This document shows, one piece after another, positions 21,033-31,389 of a stretch of 64,000 nt of DNA. The DNA comes from Aralia elata (Eukaryota; Streptophyta; Magnoliopsida; Apiales; Araliaceae). The translations under genes and the position numbers were made by a program. Where the stretch lies: the NCBI GenBank assembly GCA_034770075.1, contig JAVJAP010000213.1, positions 61,458 through 125,457 of the forward strand, read 5' to 3'. Positions within the stretch are counted from its first letter, which is position 1, and the number at the start of each line of letters is the position of its first letter. Under the pieces are notes generated by a model. It had not been told where the DNA came from, ran no database searches, and saw only the letters and a program-made list of their open reading frames with translations.

Positions 21033-21292
21033 CTAAAGACCTGTTATTTATTTGATGATCGATTGTATCAAGACTTATTTAAATTATGTTTTATTCCGCA
21101 TTTGATGTATTAAGGTTAAGATAACCTGAGATTTAAATATTTAATAGTTTGGTGATGTAACCCATTTTGGGAAGATATTTATTTAAGTTTATTTAATTGT
21201 TATTTTATTGGGTAGTTAGTTTTGAATGAATGAGATAGTGAACACCAAATCTGTGGGAATTAAGTACCTGGATTTAGGGGTGTCACAGTTGC

Positions 21293-21570
21293 CCCATCTA
21301 TGCGGGTTCTGTTCGCAACCACCAGATCAACCTCTGCAGTGCGGGCTGCCAACTGCTCTATAGCCTCATCTCTCTCTAGACGAGTAATCTCCAGCTGATC
21401 CTTTACCCGCTCTATCTGTCCTACTAACACCACATTCCTCTCTAAGAGGTCATAAACCATGACACCAAGCTGAATAGAAGCCCCACGCCAACAGTAAACC
21501 TCTGCCTCTAGCTCGGTAATCCTCTAGTCCTTTTCCTGCAGTTTCTAGGTCAACTCTGCCTTTTCCCCCA
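21293..21570 (-). pseudogene. Element C ORF0, middle part (coiled-coil)
   Basis: The minus-strand frame between the E and D insertions carries heptad-like helices (QIERVKDQLEITRLERDEAI, EQLAARTAEV). Two in-frame TAG codons lie near 21490-21550. It joins in frame to 18357 across E and to 25557 across D. Confidence 0.65.
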
Positions 21571-22072
21571 AGGTCTGTGACGCCCCCAAATCTCTACACT
21601 CCCCTGTAGCAGATCTGGTGCTCACGTGGAACTATACAACTATAAATATTCAATAAAATATGACTTCTAGTTATCCAAGGTTCACAGTATCCCATAACAG
21701 GTACTAGTTCCGGCCAGAACGTTGTCTGTGTTTGGATACCCTCACTTAGATATATAGATTCATACCTTATGAATATCTCTTTCATATCAATATTCCCTAT
21801 CTATCTGACATTCACAGTACAAATGACAAGATTGTCCATATAGGACGCTCAACATCATTTAGATACCATCATTCAGATGTATAGTTCATATAGACATTGT
21901 ATTTAACTTATTATTCTAAAGAATTTAAAGATCAGAGTATAACGCATTCTATAACATAAAGGATCATAATATATTACATAACGTTTTGTTCGGTTACATC
22001 ATTCGTTATACTAAGTTATTACAACAACAAGTCTTTAAAAAGACTTAAAGTATACAACAATAAACATTAAAG

Positions 22073-22131
22073 CTAATAAGCATGGCTTTTCCCCTTGTTA
22101 GTCCCAGACGTGCCAGGGATATCATTTATAG
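22073..22131 (-). other. Conserved short frame after TTTTGCAG in LTR D
   Basis: Minus-strand frame INDIPGTSGTNKGKSHAY and TAG follows the acceptor-like TTTTGCAG. Upstream of the AG the frame relation differs from A by one base (an extra T), yet downstream the frame is kept, as expected if only the part after AG is coding. Confidence 0.4.
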
Positions 22132-23656
22132 CTGCAAAAGAAGATATGCGCAAGAATGAGCTACAAATGCTTAACAAGTTCATTTAAATATTTAAACACC
22201 ATGTGTTTGATTTGAAAGATGTCAATGATGTATATACTGAGGGTTCTGTACATGAACCATATATTTCATTTAGTTCTATCAGTCTTTAATGACTTAGAAC
22301 CATCTGAGTTTTGGATATCTGGTAGGTGATCAGCCTCACCAATATCCTAGGAGTATGCATATCATCCTACCAATTTATGTTGATATATTATCAACTGTTC
22401 GTCACCTTATATTAAGGGAATTTCGTCAACCTTATTTTAAGGGAAAATTTCGGGTTCACCTTACATCAAGGTGTTCCATTTCTCAGTATCAGATGTCGTA
22501 CCAAACAATTTGGCTTGACACAACAATTTAAGCTTGAACAAGTAATATATGAATAATAATTCATTTCTTAAGTTATGCTGAACAAGAAGCAATAACTTCA
22601 CAATAATTGATAGCAAGATGTATAATACTTGCTTAATATAAATTGAGAAAGGTTAGGACACTTGCCTTAGCGTAGCTCACTATAATTTTAGTACAATTAG
22701 CCAACGCACGTAGTCTACGTATACCAATAATAAGCGTTAGTACGTATATAAACATGTATCACGCTAATCTAAACAAGTTTCATTAAGGTTCGACGTTGAT
22801 TCGGTATCTCGATCGCGTTCTTAATGGCTAAACACATAAATTTGTTCGATAAAACTTCATTTGGAAGTAGAATTATTAGTCTAAATAAATTAATTATTAT
22901 TTCTAACATTTTTAGAAGCTTGGTATTATTTTTAAATAATTTTCAGAAGCTTGGAAGTATTTTTAAATAATTTTACAAGCTTAGGAATATTTTTAAATGA
23001 TTTAATTATCATTTAGAATAATTTTAAAACATTTAATATGTTATTTAAATAATTTATTTATCATTTAGAATATTTTTTAGATATTTAAAATATTATTTAA
23101 ATGATTTATTTATCATTTATAATATTTTTAGAAAGATAGAATATTATTTAAATGATTTATTTTATCATTAATAATATTTTTAGACTTTACTTTATCATTA
23201 AAATAATTTATTTATTACTTATAATAATTTTCAAAATTTAATTTAATATTTAAATGATTTAATTATCATTTAAAGTAATTTTTAAATACTTAATATATTT
23301 ATTTAAATGATTTATTTATCATTAATAATATTTAAATATTTAATATTTTATTTAATTATTATATATAATAATTTTATTTACCTTAATATCATTTTTAAAT
23401 AATTAATATAATTATTTAATAATTTAATATTATTTTTAAATGATTAAAACATTTATTAAATGATTTATCATAATTATTAATTATTATTTAATTAAATTAA
23501 ATAATATTTCAGAAAATAAAAAAATATTAAAAATAAATTTTTATAATTTAAAAATGAATTTTAGGATTTATTTATTAATTATTAATAATTATTTAATATT
23601 TATTTATTATTTTATAATTTATTTAATTAATTTTTATTTTATTTTTATTAAAAATC

Positions 23657-23680
23657 CGTCGCTAAAGGGCTTTAGCGACG
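23657..23680. repeat. Perfect 11-bp-arm hairpin in LTR D
   Basis: CGTCGCTAAAG-GG-CTTTAGCGACG is a perfect inverted repeat. A lone CGTCGCTAAAG follows at about 23723. It is equivalent to 8101-8123 in A, which has lost two pairs. Confidence 0.85.
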
Positions 23681-23942
23681 GTCTGCATAGGTGCATAGTG
23701 TTCTGGGTTTGTGCATGCATTTCGTCGCTAAAGGTGTTCTTCATGAAGAACACTTGGTCAATGTCCAACAGTGACATTTGACCTCAAATTAATCTCAGCT
23801 CGTTTGATGTTTATGTTTGATTTTTGTTTGTTGTTATAGCCAACATGGCAGTGTACAACGACATAACAAATTCCATCTTAAAATATATCATAACATGCTA
23901 GCAATTTATGGTCAAACTACCCCGTTCATGACTGTTCTTGAG

Positions 23943-24383
23943 TTTCTGGGTAACCCAGAAACTCATCCAGTCATAACGGTCAACGTGGTTTGACTACTAA
24001 TTCCGTTTGATTGATTGTTTGTTTATGTGTTTTAATGGTTCAAGATTAAAGTCTATATAGCATACAACAACTTTAAACCAACAAACTACACAAAATATGT
24101 CATCTAGGTCATTTCTGGGTTGATCAAAAGTCTTGTCAGACTCTGTCAGAATGTTCTTCATGTTTCTGGGTTACCCAGAAACAGTCTATCAGGGTTGGTC
24201 AATGGGTTTTGACCATCAATAACTTTCATCCTAGAGATAATTTAACCATGCTACAAGTCGGGACTTAAAGTCAACATGACATACTACTGATTCATGCTTT
24301 AAAACACATCAAACAACCATTTTAAGTCGATCAAAAGCTCTGACAAAAAGGCTTGTCAGACTGTTCTTGACTGCCAAGAACAG
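23943..24383. repeat. Three palindromes about 200-220 bp apart in LTR D
   Basis: TTTCTGGGTAACCCAGAAA (23943-23961), TTTCTGGGTTACCCAGAAA (24163-24181) and CTGTTCTTG-ACTGC-CAAGAACAG (24361-24383). The first two match the pair in A; the third has a different sequence but again perfect nine-base arms. Confidence 0.8.
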
Positions 24384-24964
24384 TTTGCTATTTTGGCTTG
24401 ATTTTCATACCTAGATGTTATGTAAACATGTTTTGACCGCCCAGATCACTTATTAACACATTAACAAGTATTCCTAAACATCTAAAACACAAAAATTTTC
24501 CAGGCTTGAAGATCAAACATAAATTAGGGTTTTGTGCACCTTTTTCTTCAAATTTTAATTTCTGGCTTCTGATTCTGAGCTTGTGATTGCTAGGGTTTGT
24601 TTAGGTTGGATATGTGAGTGTATAGGCTTTGAAATTTCGTGCTTAGCTGACCAGCATCTCATTCTATTTATAAGGCTTGAAATTAGGGTTTCCTAAACTA
24701 ATTTCCAAATCTTGCCTCCACAAATATCCTACCAATTTAACTTGTGCTGCTTATAATCTGGTGTGACTGACCTACTTGTGCTGGAGTGTGCCAAGCACAA
24801 GCTTGCACACTCCTAGCTTGATTTTCATTGGCTAGGGTTTTATTTTTCCTTTATTTACTTACTAATTAAATTTGATTTTTGTTAATCATGATTAGGATGT
24901 TAATTTAAGATTAGTAATACCCTAATTATGTTTATATATCATAATTAAGGTTTTACATTTCATA

Positions 24965-25215
24965 AATTAGGGTTATTAAACCAAATTAGGGTTTTAGGGT
25001 TTCTAATTAGGGTTTAGGGTTTCCAATCCTATAATTAGGGTTTCAATCTTTCGTTTAGGGTTTAATTTAATCTTAATAATTCATAATTAATATTATGATT
25101 CATCATTTAAATCTTAATTACATCAATTAAGATTATTGTACAATAATTAGGGTTTTAATTGATCAATTCGGACAATTATAACCAATTAGGGTTTTCAAAT
25201 TAGGGTTTCTATTTC
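24965..25215 (-). promoter_or_regulatory. Telobox-like cluster near the promoter end of LTR D
   Basis: About nine TTAGGGTTT-type words occur on the plus strand (AAACCCTAA in element sense), more than in A. The longest is AATTAGGGTTTAGGGTTT-like near 25006-25022. Confidence 0.55.
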
Positions 25216-25561
25216 CGCATAACATTTTAAACCCTATTTAACTTATTTTAAAATTTTATCATTTAATATAATATTATATTAATGTCGAAGCACGACAAAG
25301 CACTTCGTCAATTCCAAGTACGACACAGCAGCTTACAAAACTAATTTACCGAAACGCTTCTCGGTGAATTCGCCGGAAGCACGACAAATCATTTTGTCCG
25401 ATTAAGCACGACACAGCTACTTGGCGAAAAAATTTTTATTTGACCTAATTGTTTAATAAAATACGCAATCACATAATACTAAGTCAGAACAAGAAATTTC
25501 ATTTATTAAACACATAATTTACATATACAAATCTTATTAGGGTTCGGAATATTACAAGGTC

Positions 25562-25950
25562 TGATACGCTAATGACCTATACTGTTTCTCTTGGTCCTAG
25601 TGATCCTAGTTCTCCTCCTCTAAGTGGGCTACTCGATTCTTGAGCTCCTCGTTCCTATTTGTCAGCTCTTCGATGATGTCACTAGCAGTAGTGCCCATGC
25701 CATCTGCATACTCAGGTGGCTCATCCTCCCCCGTCACTGGATCCTCCTCGGGGTCCTCATCCTCCCCCTCATCGCTTAACAACCTCATCACTCCTCCGGT
25801 AACTGGCTCCTCCTCAGAACCATACTCGGTCTCAGACTCATCCCTAGTGTCCATCATCTCTGGCTCACTCGGTTGCACCTCCACTAAATGCCTTGTGTCC
25901 ACATGAATGTCTGTGAACTCTACCTCTATAGCAGGACTGAACTCTCCCAT
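25562..25950 (-). pseudogene. Element C ORF0, N-terminal part (acidic)
   Basis: From the ATG at 25950 the frame is strongly acidic (DESETEYGSEEEPVTGGVMR, SDEGEDEDPEEDPVTGEDEP). It then becomes helical (IIEELTNRNEELKNRVAHLE). A TAG near 25606 and another nearby interrupt it before the D insertion. The tripartite layout (acidic, coiled-coil, basic) over about 280 codons matches ORF0 of element A. Confidence 0.7.
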
Positions 25951-26201
25951 CTTAGATATCCTACAGCCACAAACAGAAACAAAATAGGTAGTAAGATGTC
26001 AGTGTCACAATAAAAATATATCCATTAATAAAATGAAATAATATTTTATCATGCACAACTCGGCTCGATGGATTTCCACAATCCACCTCCAGACATTGAT
26101 CACCAAATGAATCTCCTCGATTCACCTCCTAACGTACTCAATACGAGTTTAATACTAAGGTTATAACCTAGGTTTCGCATTCGTAAAGTTTATAATCTAA
26201 A
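25951..26201 (-). other. Element C 5' leader
   Basis: AT-rich leader between PBS and ORF0, without a recognised motif. Confidence 0.55.
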
Positions 26202-26213
26202 GCTCTGATACCA
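26202..26213 (-). promoter_or_regulatory. Element C primer binding site (initiator-Met tRNA type)
   Basis: The minus strand reads TGGTATCAGAGC, three bases inside the LTR boundary. Confidence 0.92.
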
Positions 26214-26448
26214 ACCTTTGACACCCCCAAATTCATGTACCAATACCTCGAATTTGGTGCTCACGATAAAGTACATCCATACACATCTAAACAACATAAA
26301 TCAACTAATGCGGAATAAATAAACATATGTTGTTCATTACAAAAGGTTTACTATGGTCCCAAGGTTTATAACCTTAAATAAATACATCGCATAATACATT
26401 AATAATACAAAACTATTCCACGATTACATAACGGGATAGTACATATAA

Positions 26449-26501
26449 CTATTCCTTAAGCTTTTCTTTCCCTTTGCCGGCTTTGGAACTCTCTGGCTTA
26501 A
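26449..26501 (-). other. Conserved short frame after ATTGCAG in LTR C
   Basis: Minus-strand frame KPESSKAGKGKEKLKE and TAG follows ATTGCAG. It is of the same type as in E (Lys/Pro, Ser, Gly-Lys, stop). Confidence 0.4.
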
Positions 26502-27839
26502 CTGCAATAGGTTCATGATATAGCAAGGGTGAGCAACTACTTTGCTCAGCAAGTTTAAAAACAAGAATGAAAATATATCATGAATGAATATGAATAATAG
26601 CCGCATAGATCAACAATTTATGAACATTGATGAAGTAGCTGAAATGACATAATCAAAGTTCAAATGAAACAATGAATATTGATTATTTACTACTGAGTGG
26701 TCCAACCGACCATGAACTTGGCCAAAGAGTCAATCATCCCTGACCCTTTTGAACCGGCCCTTGTCAGTAGTACTCGAGGGGATCAATCTCTCATACCCCA
26801 TGTATATGCATAACATTAAATCCTGACTGTATAGGATAGCCAACACCTATACTCCCCTATTAAGGGTTGCTCTCTCAGTCCAAGAATCCATACCAACAAC
26901 CGGTTTGGATAGCGTTTATAAACTTTAACATGCAAACGTCTAGCCGAAAGCAAATGGCATAGACCATTCCTTAAACAGTTCATGTACGAAGAACTTAAAC
27001 ATTTCATAGTTCAGTAATAGAACCTGAACTCAAATGCACAAAGTGCGAATATCAATAATTATTTCTTTGATGTGGAATAATTGACAATAATTAATCCACT
27101 AATATCATTCGAAAGTAACAACTCGTGTCTAAGTTAGAAAACTTGCAATAATATAGAATATTTGCTTAATAAATAAATCGAGTAAGATAGAACCTGCTCA
27201 ATAATGAAACTTGCCCAATTATAAAGGTTGAGTAAGTTTAAGAAACTTGCAATTCAAAAGAATAAACTCGCACAATAATAAAAGTTGTACAGGTTAGAAA
27301 CTTGCCCAACACAAGGGTTAGACAAGCGTTAGGAAACTTGCCTGGTGCGCCTCCTACAATATTACAACACACGCTCCTTAATATCCTACACAATTAAGTA
27401 CATATTCACATAACAATTAGTCACATACTGGATACCAAATAATGGTCTATACTACTCTATAATGTTTCATTCATATAAGAAACAAAATATTAAACAAGAT
27501 TATACATACTAGTTACAGCGTTATGACGCTTGCGCGTCCGCACGCCAACCTTACCAATTCGAATGCCCAAGCGACACGCAATTGCATACGTCTAGCACAC
27601 CCATTCGATTTATCTAATACTCATTGCATAATGCTAAGTATCATTATAATTCATAACATTCATGTTTTAGGACTTAGAAAAATGTCTTTTATTGTCAAAA
27701 GCATTACACGTAGTACACACGTATGACCGACGCCTTCTGTTTGCACAACAGCCCTAAAAATGATCAATTTCAAAATGAGAAAGTTACTAAAGGAGAAAGT
27801 TAGGTCCGTTTTACTAAAGGAGATCAACATCACACAACG

Positions 27840-28135
27840 AGCTCCCCCCGGCGAGCTCCTCTCTGATGTGGTCGCCCCTAGGCTATATGAGCTCACCCTA
27901 GGCCAAATGAGCTCGCCCTAAGCCAAATGAGCTCGCCCTAAGCCAAATAAGCTCGCCCTAAGCCAAATGAGCTCGCCTCCTCTCTGTCGAGCTCGCCTAG
28001 ACCAAATGAGCTCGCCTCGAAGGGCTAAGCTCACCCCTAGAACAAATGTGCTCACCCCCGAAGGGCTGTGCTCGCCCCTAGGCCATGTGTGCTTGCCCCC
28101 GAAGGGCTCCTCTCTACCGAGCTCGCCAACAAGCT
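27840..28135 (-). repeat. GAGCTCGCC tandem array in LTR C (about 20-bp units)
   Basis: The unit GAGCTCGCCCTAAGCCAAAT recurs from about 27890 to 27985 with a strict 20-bp period. On both sides it degrades into variants (CTCACCCTAGGCC, CTCGCCCCTAGGCC, CCCCCGAAGGGCT). The SacI-like GAGCTC and the CTCGCC core are repeated throughout. Long open frames on both strands here are products of the 20-base repeat. Confidence 0.85.
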
Positions 28136-29430
28136 CTATTTTGGCACCCAAACTTCAAACCTTTATAACTTCTTCATTACAACTGGGAATTAGGCCATTT
28201 TAGAGGCTACAGAAAGCATACAACATGAACTATAAGACTCTTATAGATTCATACACTTATAGCATTAACCAAAATTATCAAACATGAAAATATCTACAAT
28301 GGTCCTCTAAATTCGTCCAACAGTCCATCTTCTTGTTCAACAATTCATTGTTCTTGCTCCATTAAGCCAAGGTAAGGATTTCTTTCATTTTTGTTCCACT
28401 TTGATGTTGTTAATAGCTTACATAGTCTCTTAACAACATTTACAAACATCCAAAACAAACAACAACAACAAGAATTGTAGCAATAACCCAAACCCATCAA
28501 CAGAAGCTTAAAAGCTCCAAAAACCATAAAAACTTTGAAACTCTTAACAAATCAGTTGGGATGGGTTTAGGTTGATGGTTTACCTCTTGTAATCCCTCCA
28601 AGATGCTAGAAAACTTGCTAGACTTGGCTTGAGACTCTTTTTCTTCCTTCCTTGCTACACCCGAGCCTCTTCTCCTCTCCTTTTTCCTTCACCCGCTGCT
28701 CCTTCCTCTCGAGCTCTGTTCTTTCTTCTTCCTTTATTTTCTGCAGCTTGCTTTCTTGTTCTCTTGCCCCCCACTAGCTCTCTCTCTTTATGCTTGATAA
28801 TGGGCTAAAGTTTGAATTAGATAGAGAAGAGGGGAACGGATGGAGCTTAGTCCTTCTTCTTTGTCCTTCTTCTTCTGCACTCTCTCTCTCTCTATGCTCT
28901 TCTCTCTACTTGCAGCAACAAGGGAAGGATGATAGATGGGATCAGATGTGCAAGGAGGAGCAGGTGAGGGACTTGGTGGGTGACATTGGGAGATGGTGGA
29001 AGTGGTTGCACGGCCCGAGCTCCCTTGGAATAATTCTCAAGAAGGAATGTTTGGCATTAGGGATTATCCATACATTGTGCTTGGCATAATGCCACCATCA
29101 GCCGACACTCCCTCCATTCTCTCATTTGATTGATACAAAGAGTTAGATAGTTCCCCATATCAGCAACACACACAAACTAATACACCTATTTGGTCTCTCC
29201 CATGCCCGAATACTCCCTCATTTGTACCCAATTTGCTCAATAACTCTACCCATAAATTAAAATAGGTATTACCATAAAGTATTGGGATGAGTAAAAATAA
29301 TTATTATGGGATTTGTCCATTTATTCGGAACACCCATATTATACATTTCGGATACGGATAAAATATCGTATCAGCTCAAATAAAATTTCCGACGCTTGGA
29401 AAAGTTATTCATTCGCATACACACATTAAC

Positions 29431-30416
29431 TGTAATGACTGTAAATTTTTAAACTCCATTATTAATTAAATATAAATTTAATTTTTAATGAGTTAGTTTC
29501 GTATGATTATTTAAAATCTTGTGTATTTAATTGGTTATGTGATTATATGATTTCGCGTAACTGCTAGGATTAATTAAGGGGAGTCACTAATAGTTTAATT
29601 TAATTAGTGAACTAACCCTACGGTTTTAACGTTGAAAGAATTGATAAAGTGCCGATTAATTAAATATTCAATTTAATTGAATATAGTGTGGGAATAGATA
29701 TTTAATTAATTTAAAGGGAGTCTCAGTAATAGAATTATTAAATTAATGGACTATCCTAGGTTATTTAATATCTAGAAATTTATGAATAATTAAGTATTAA
29801 ATATTCAATTATTTTGAATATAGTAAATTAATTAATATTACCTATTAATTAATAAGGATAATACAATTAATAATATTTAATAGTTCCGTTAGTAAATAAT
29901 TTGGTTATTAACCGGTAAATTGACATTTGATTATGATTATATAATGTAAAATGAAAAGAATGCAAGTGGAATGGATTAAAATGGTTGAAAGATGAGTTTA
30001 CAGTGGTTAATTTTATTAAAATGGCTAAAACATGAATATTTGGTTTAAACAGAGAATTTTTGGTTCAATTTGGTTGGTTATGTGTATTATAATGGTTAGA
30101 ATGTTTAGATACATGTTGGGTAATTGTTTTATAACATGTATGACGTTTGGGTGTGTTTAAATTATGTATTGGATGGTGGTAGAATTTGGAAAATTTTGGC
30201 CTAAGTTTTCACTGGTTCGCGAACTGTAGGGGGTGACTGCCGAGTCTCTCGCCCCGGCGAGAAAAATGAACTGTAAATCTTCGCCCCAGCGAGAATTTTG
30301 TTAAGGAAAACCTCGCCCCGACGAGCTTTTTGTTTAGTAAATCCTCGCCCCGGCGAAGGAACAGTACTGAAATTTTATATTTTTTTTTATTTTCTTTGTG
30401 ATTTTACTATGATGCT
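29431..30416 (+). mobile_element. LTR fragment F (E-like), truncated
   Basis: It starts TGTAATGACTGT, the LTR start of E's family, and follows E through TCACTG-TTCGCGAACTGTAGG and the palindrome array. It stops at TATGATGCT, where E continues with ATAAACAAG but here copia coding DNA begins. With one end missing, no target duplication can be tested. Confidence 0.82.
30248..30357 (+). repeat. Four-copy CTCGCCCCGGCGAG array in F, exact 32-bp period
   Basis: Copies start at 30248, 30280, 30312 and 30344. The first is perfect; the others have one change each. Spacers resemble E's by descent but not each other. Confidence 0.88.
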
Positions 30417-31026
30417 CCCCAAAGACACCTGAGGAGAGAGACCAGATGAGTAAGATTCCTTATGCTTCAGCAATAGGATCTATCATGTACGGTATGATAT
30501 GTACTGGACCAAATGTCGCTCATGCACTTAGTGTAACAAGCAGATATCAGTCGAATCTAGGAGAAGAGCACTGGAAGGCAGTGAAAAACATCCTAAAGTA
30601 CTTAAGAAGAACAAAGGATGTATTTCTTGTCTACGGTGGATCTGAATTGAAACTAGAGGGCTATACAGACTCAAGTTTTCAAACAGACCAAGATGACAGT
30701 AAATCCATTTCAGGGTACGTGTTTACCTTTAACGGTGGCGCAGTGAGTTGGAAGAGTTCCAAGCAGCAAACAGTTGCTGATTCAGTGACAGAGGAAGAGT
30801 ACATAGCTGCAAGTGAAGCTGCAAAGGAAGCTGTTTGGATGAAGAAGTTCATAACTGAACTTGGAGTGGTTCCTAGCACTAGAGGAACCGTACCTTTATT
30901 CTGTGACAACAACGGAGCTGTTGCGCAGGCTAAGGAACCCAGGTCTCATCAAAAATCCAAACACATGTTGCGGCAGTTTCATTTGATTAGAGAAATCATT
31001 GAAAAAGAAGATGTCACCCTGGAGCG
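30417..31026 (+). pseudogene. Tork-like copia fragment: end of RT and RNase H
   Basis: The frame is open from SPKTPEERDQMSKIPYASAI through RNase H motifs (KLEGYTDSSFQTD, SISGYVFTFNGGAVSWKSSK, EEEYIAASEAAKEAVWMKKF) to RSHQKSKHMLRQFHLIREII. It ends abruptly at TLER, short of the normal C-terminus (tail and 'LADxxTK' motif missing). About 200 codons without a stop suggest a younger fragment than its neighbours. Both ends are cut: F's LTR on the left and an Athila-like LTR start on the right. It would have been the RNA-degrading domain of a Tnt1/Tork-type Pol. Confidence 0.88.
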
Positions 31027-31100
31027 TTGATGAGTATGTTTTATACACACAAATTGGGTACTTTTAGCCTAAAATTTCTAGTGTTCTTTACTTTCTGCAC
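31027..31100 (+). repeat. Short Athila-like LTR start, related to element G's LTR
   Basis: TGATGAGTATGTTTTATAC and GGGTACTTTTAGCCTAA parallel the first 60 bases of LTR G (45573). Similarity fades by about 31100. Confidence 0.55.
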
Positions 31101-31338
31101 ATTTATTTTTCTGTCACTCTACGTTTTATTTCTGTGACTTCTTTCCACACAGTGCACTAAATTTAAAATTGAGATTTTCTTTTAATCTTTGAAGGGGTAT
31201 TCAAAAATATATTCTGTTGTGCTAAATTAAATTAATTAACTTGCTTAACTAATTTGGTAATCATTCATTAAAATAAAAATTTAAAGAATCTATCCAATCT
31301 CCCTTTTAGATCTCTTTGTGCTTTTGGGAATAAATAAG
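31101..31338 (+). repeat. Element H 5' LTR remnant (inner end)
   Basis: AT-rich sequence ending just before the PBS. It contains CTCTACG at 31115, the inverse of the CGTAGAG word frequent elsewhere in H. The outer LTR part is missing. Confidence 0.45.
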
Positions 31339-31354
31339 TGGTATTAGAGTCTGG
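31339..31354 (+). promoter_or_regulatory. Element H primer binding site
   Basis: TGGTATTAGAGTCTGG differs at two positions from the standard initiator-Met PBS (TGGTATCAGAGCCTGG-type). Confidence 0.8.
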
Positions 31355-31389
31355 TTCTCTTGAACTAACTTTATAGCTTTAGTAGATCC

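Larger units (their letters stand above)
18358..21287 (+). mobile_element. Solo LTR E (2.93 kb) with perfect GTTGC target duplication
   Basis: It begins TGTAACGAATGC and ends GGGTGTCACA. GTTGC precedes it (18353-18357) and follows it (21288-21292). There is no PBS, gag or pol inside, so it is a product of LTR-LTR recombination. Content includes an AG-rich transcribed-leader-like stretch (19030-19160), a four-copy palindrome array (19809-19919), 'GCAAGTT'-type words (20200-20400) shared with C's LTR, and a short conserved frame near the end. The target is ORF0 of element C. Confidence 0.93.
21576..25556 (-). mobile_element. Solo LTR D (3.98 kb, family of A) with perfect AGGTC target duplication
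   Basis: It starts TGTGACGCCCCCAAATC and ends ATTACA, collinear with the LTR of A. AGGTC flanks it on both sides (21571-21575 and 25557-25561). There is no internal region, so it is a recombinant solo LTR. It lacks the MITE seen in A. Stretches are listed separately: conserved short frame, AT-rich block (22860-23480), hairpin, palindromes and telobox-like words. Confidence 0.93.
14267..29430 (-). mobile_element. Element C: Tekay/Del-like chromovirus, host of nested insertions
   Basis: This is an old minus-strand element whose parts are 14267-18357, 21288-21575 and 25557-29430, separated by solo LTRs E and D. In element order: 5' LTR, PBS, ORF0, gag, PR-RT-RH-IN. Its integrase end is cut by element B and the rest, with its 3' LTR, lies left of the window. 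Pol has several frameshifts, and Gag lacks most of its capsid core. Its LTR is related to E and F, which are in the opposite orientation. Confidence 0.85.
26217..29430 (-). repeat. Element C 5' LTR (about 3.2 kb; outer boundary inferred)
   Basis: It starts TTTGACACCCCCAAATTC on the plus strand, a mutated TGTGACACC. The outer end is placed where E-like LTR F begins (29431); the other LTR is not in the window, so this end is uncertain. It shares with E the 'GCAAGTT' words (27180-27340), a CT-rich stretch (28600-28920, AG-rich in element sense) and the conserved short frame. A GC-rich tandem array lies at 27840-28135. Open frames inside come from these repeats. Confidence 0.75.

Noticed and set aside
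26202..26213. tRNA gene fragment
   Set aside because: Only the 12 bases complementary to a tRNA 3' end are present; this and similar sites are primer binding sites.
27918..28203. Protein-coding frames on both strands in LTR C
   Set aside because: They are repeated peptides generated by the 20-bp tandem array.
28790..29089. A 99-codon plus-strand ORF
   Set aside because: It lies inside LTR C over a CT-rich microsatellite and has no recognisable domain.
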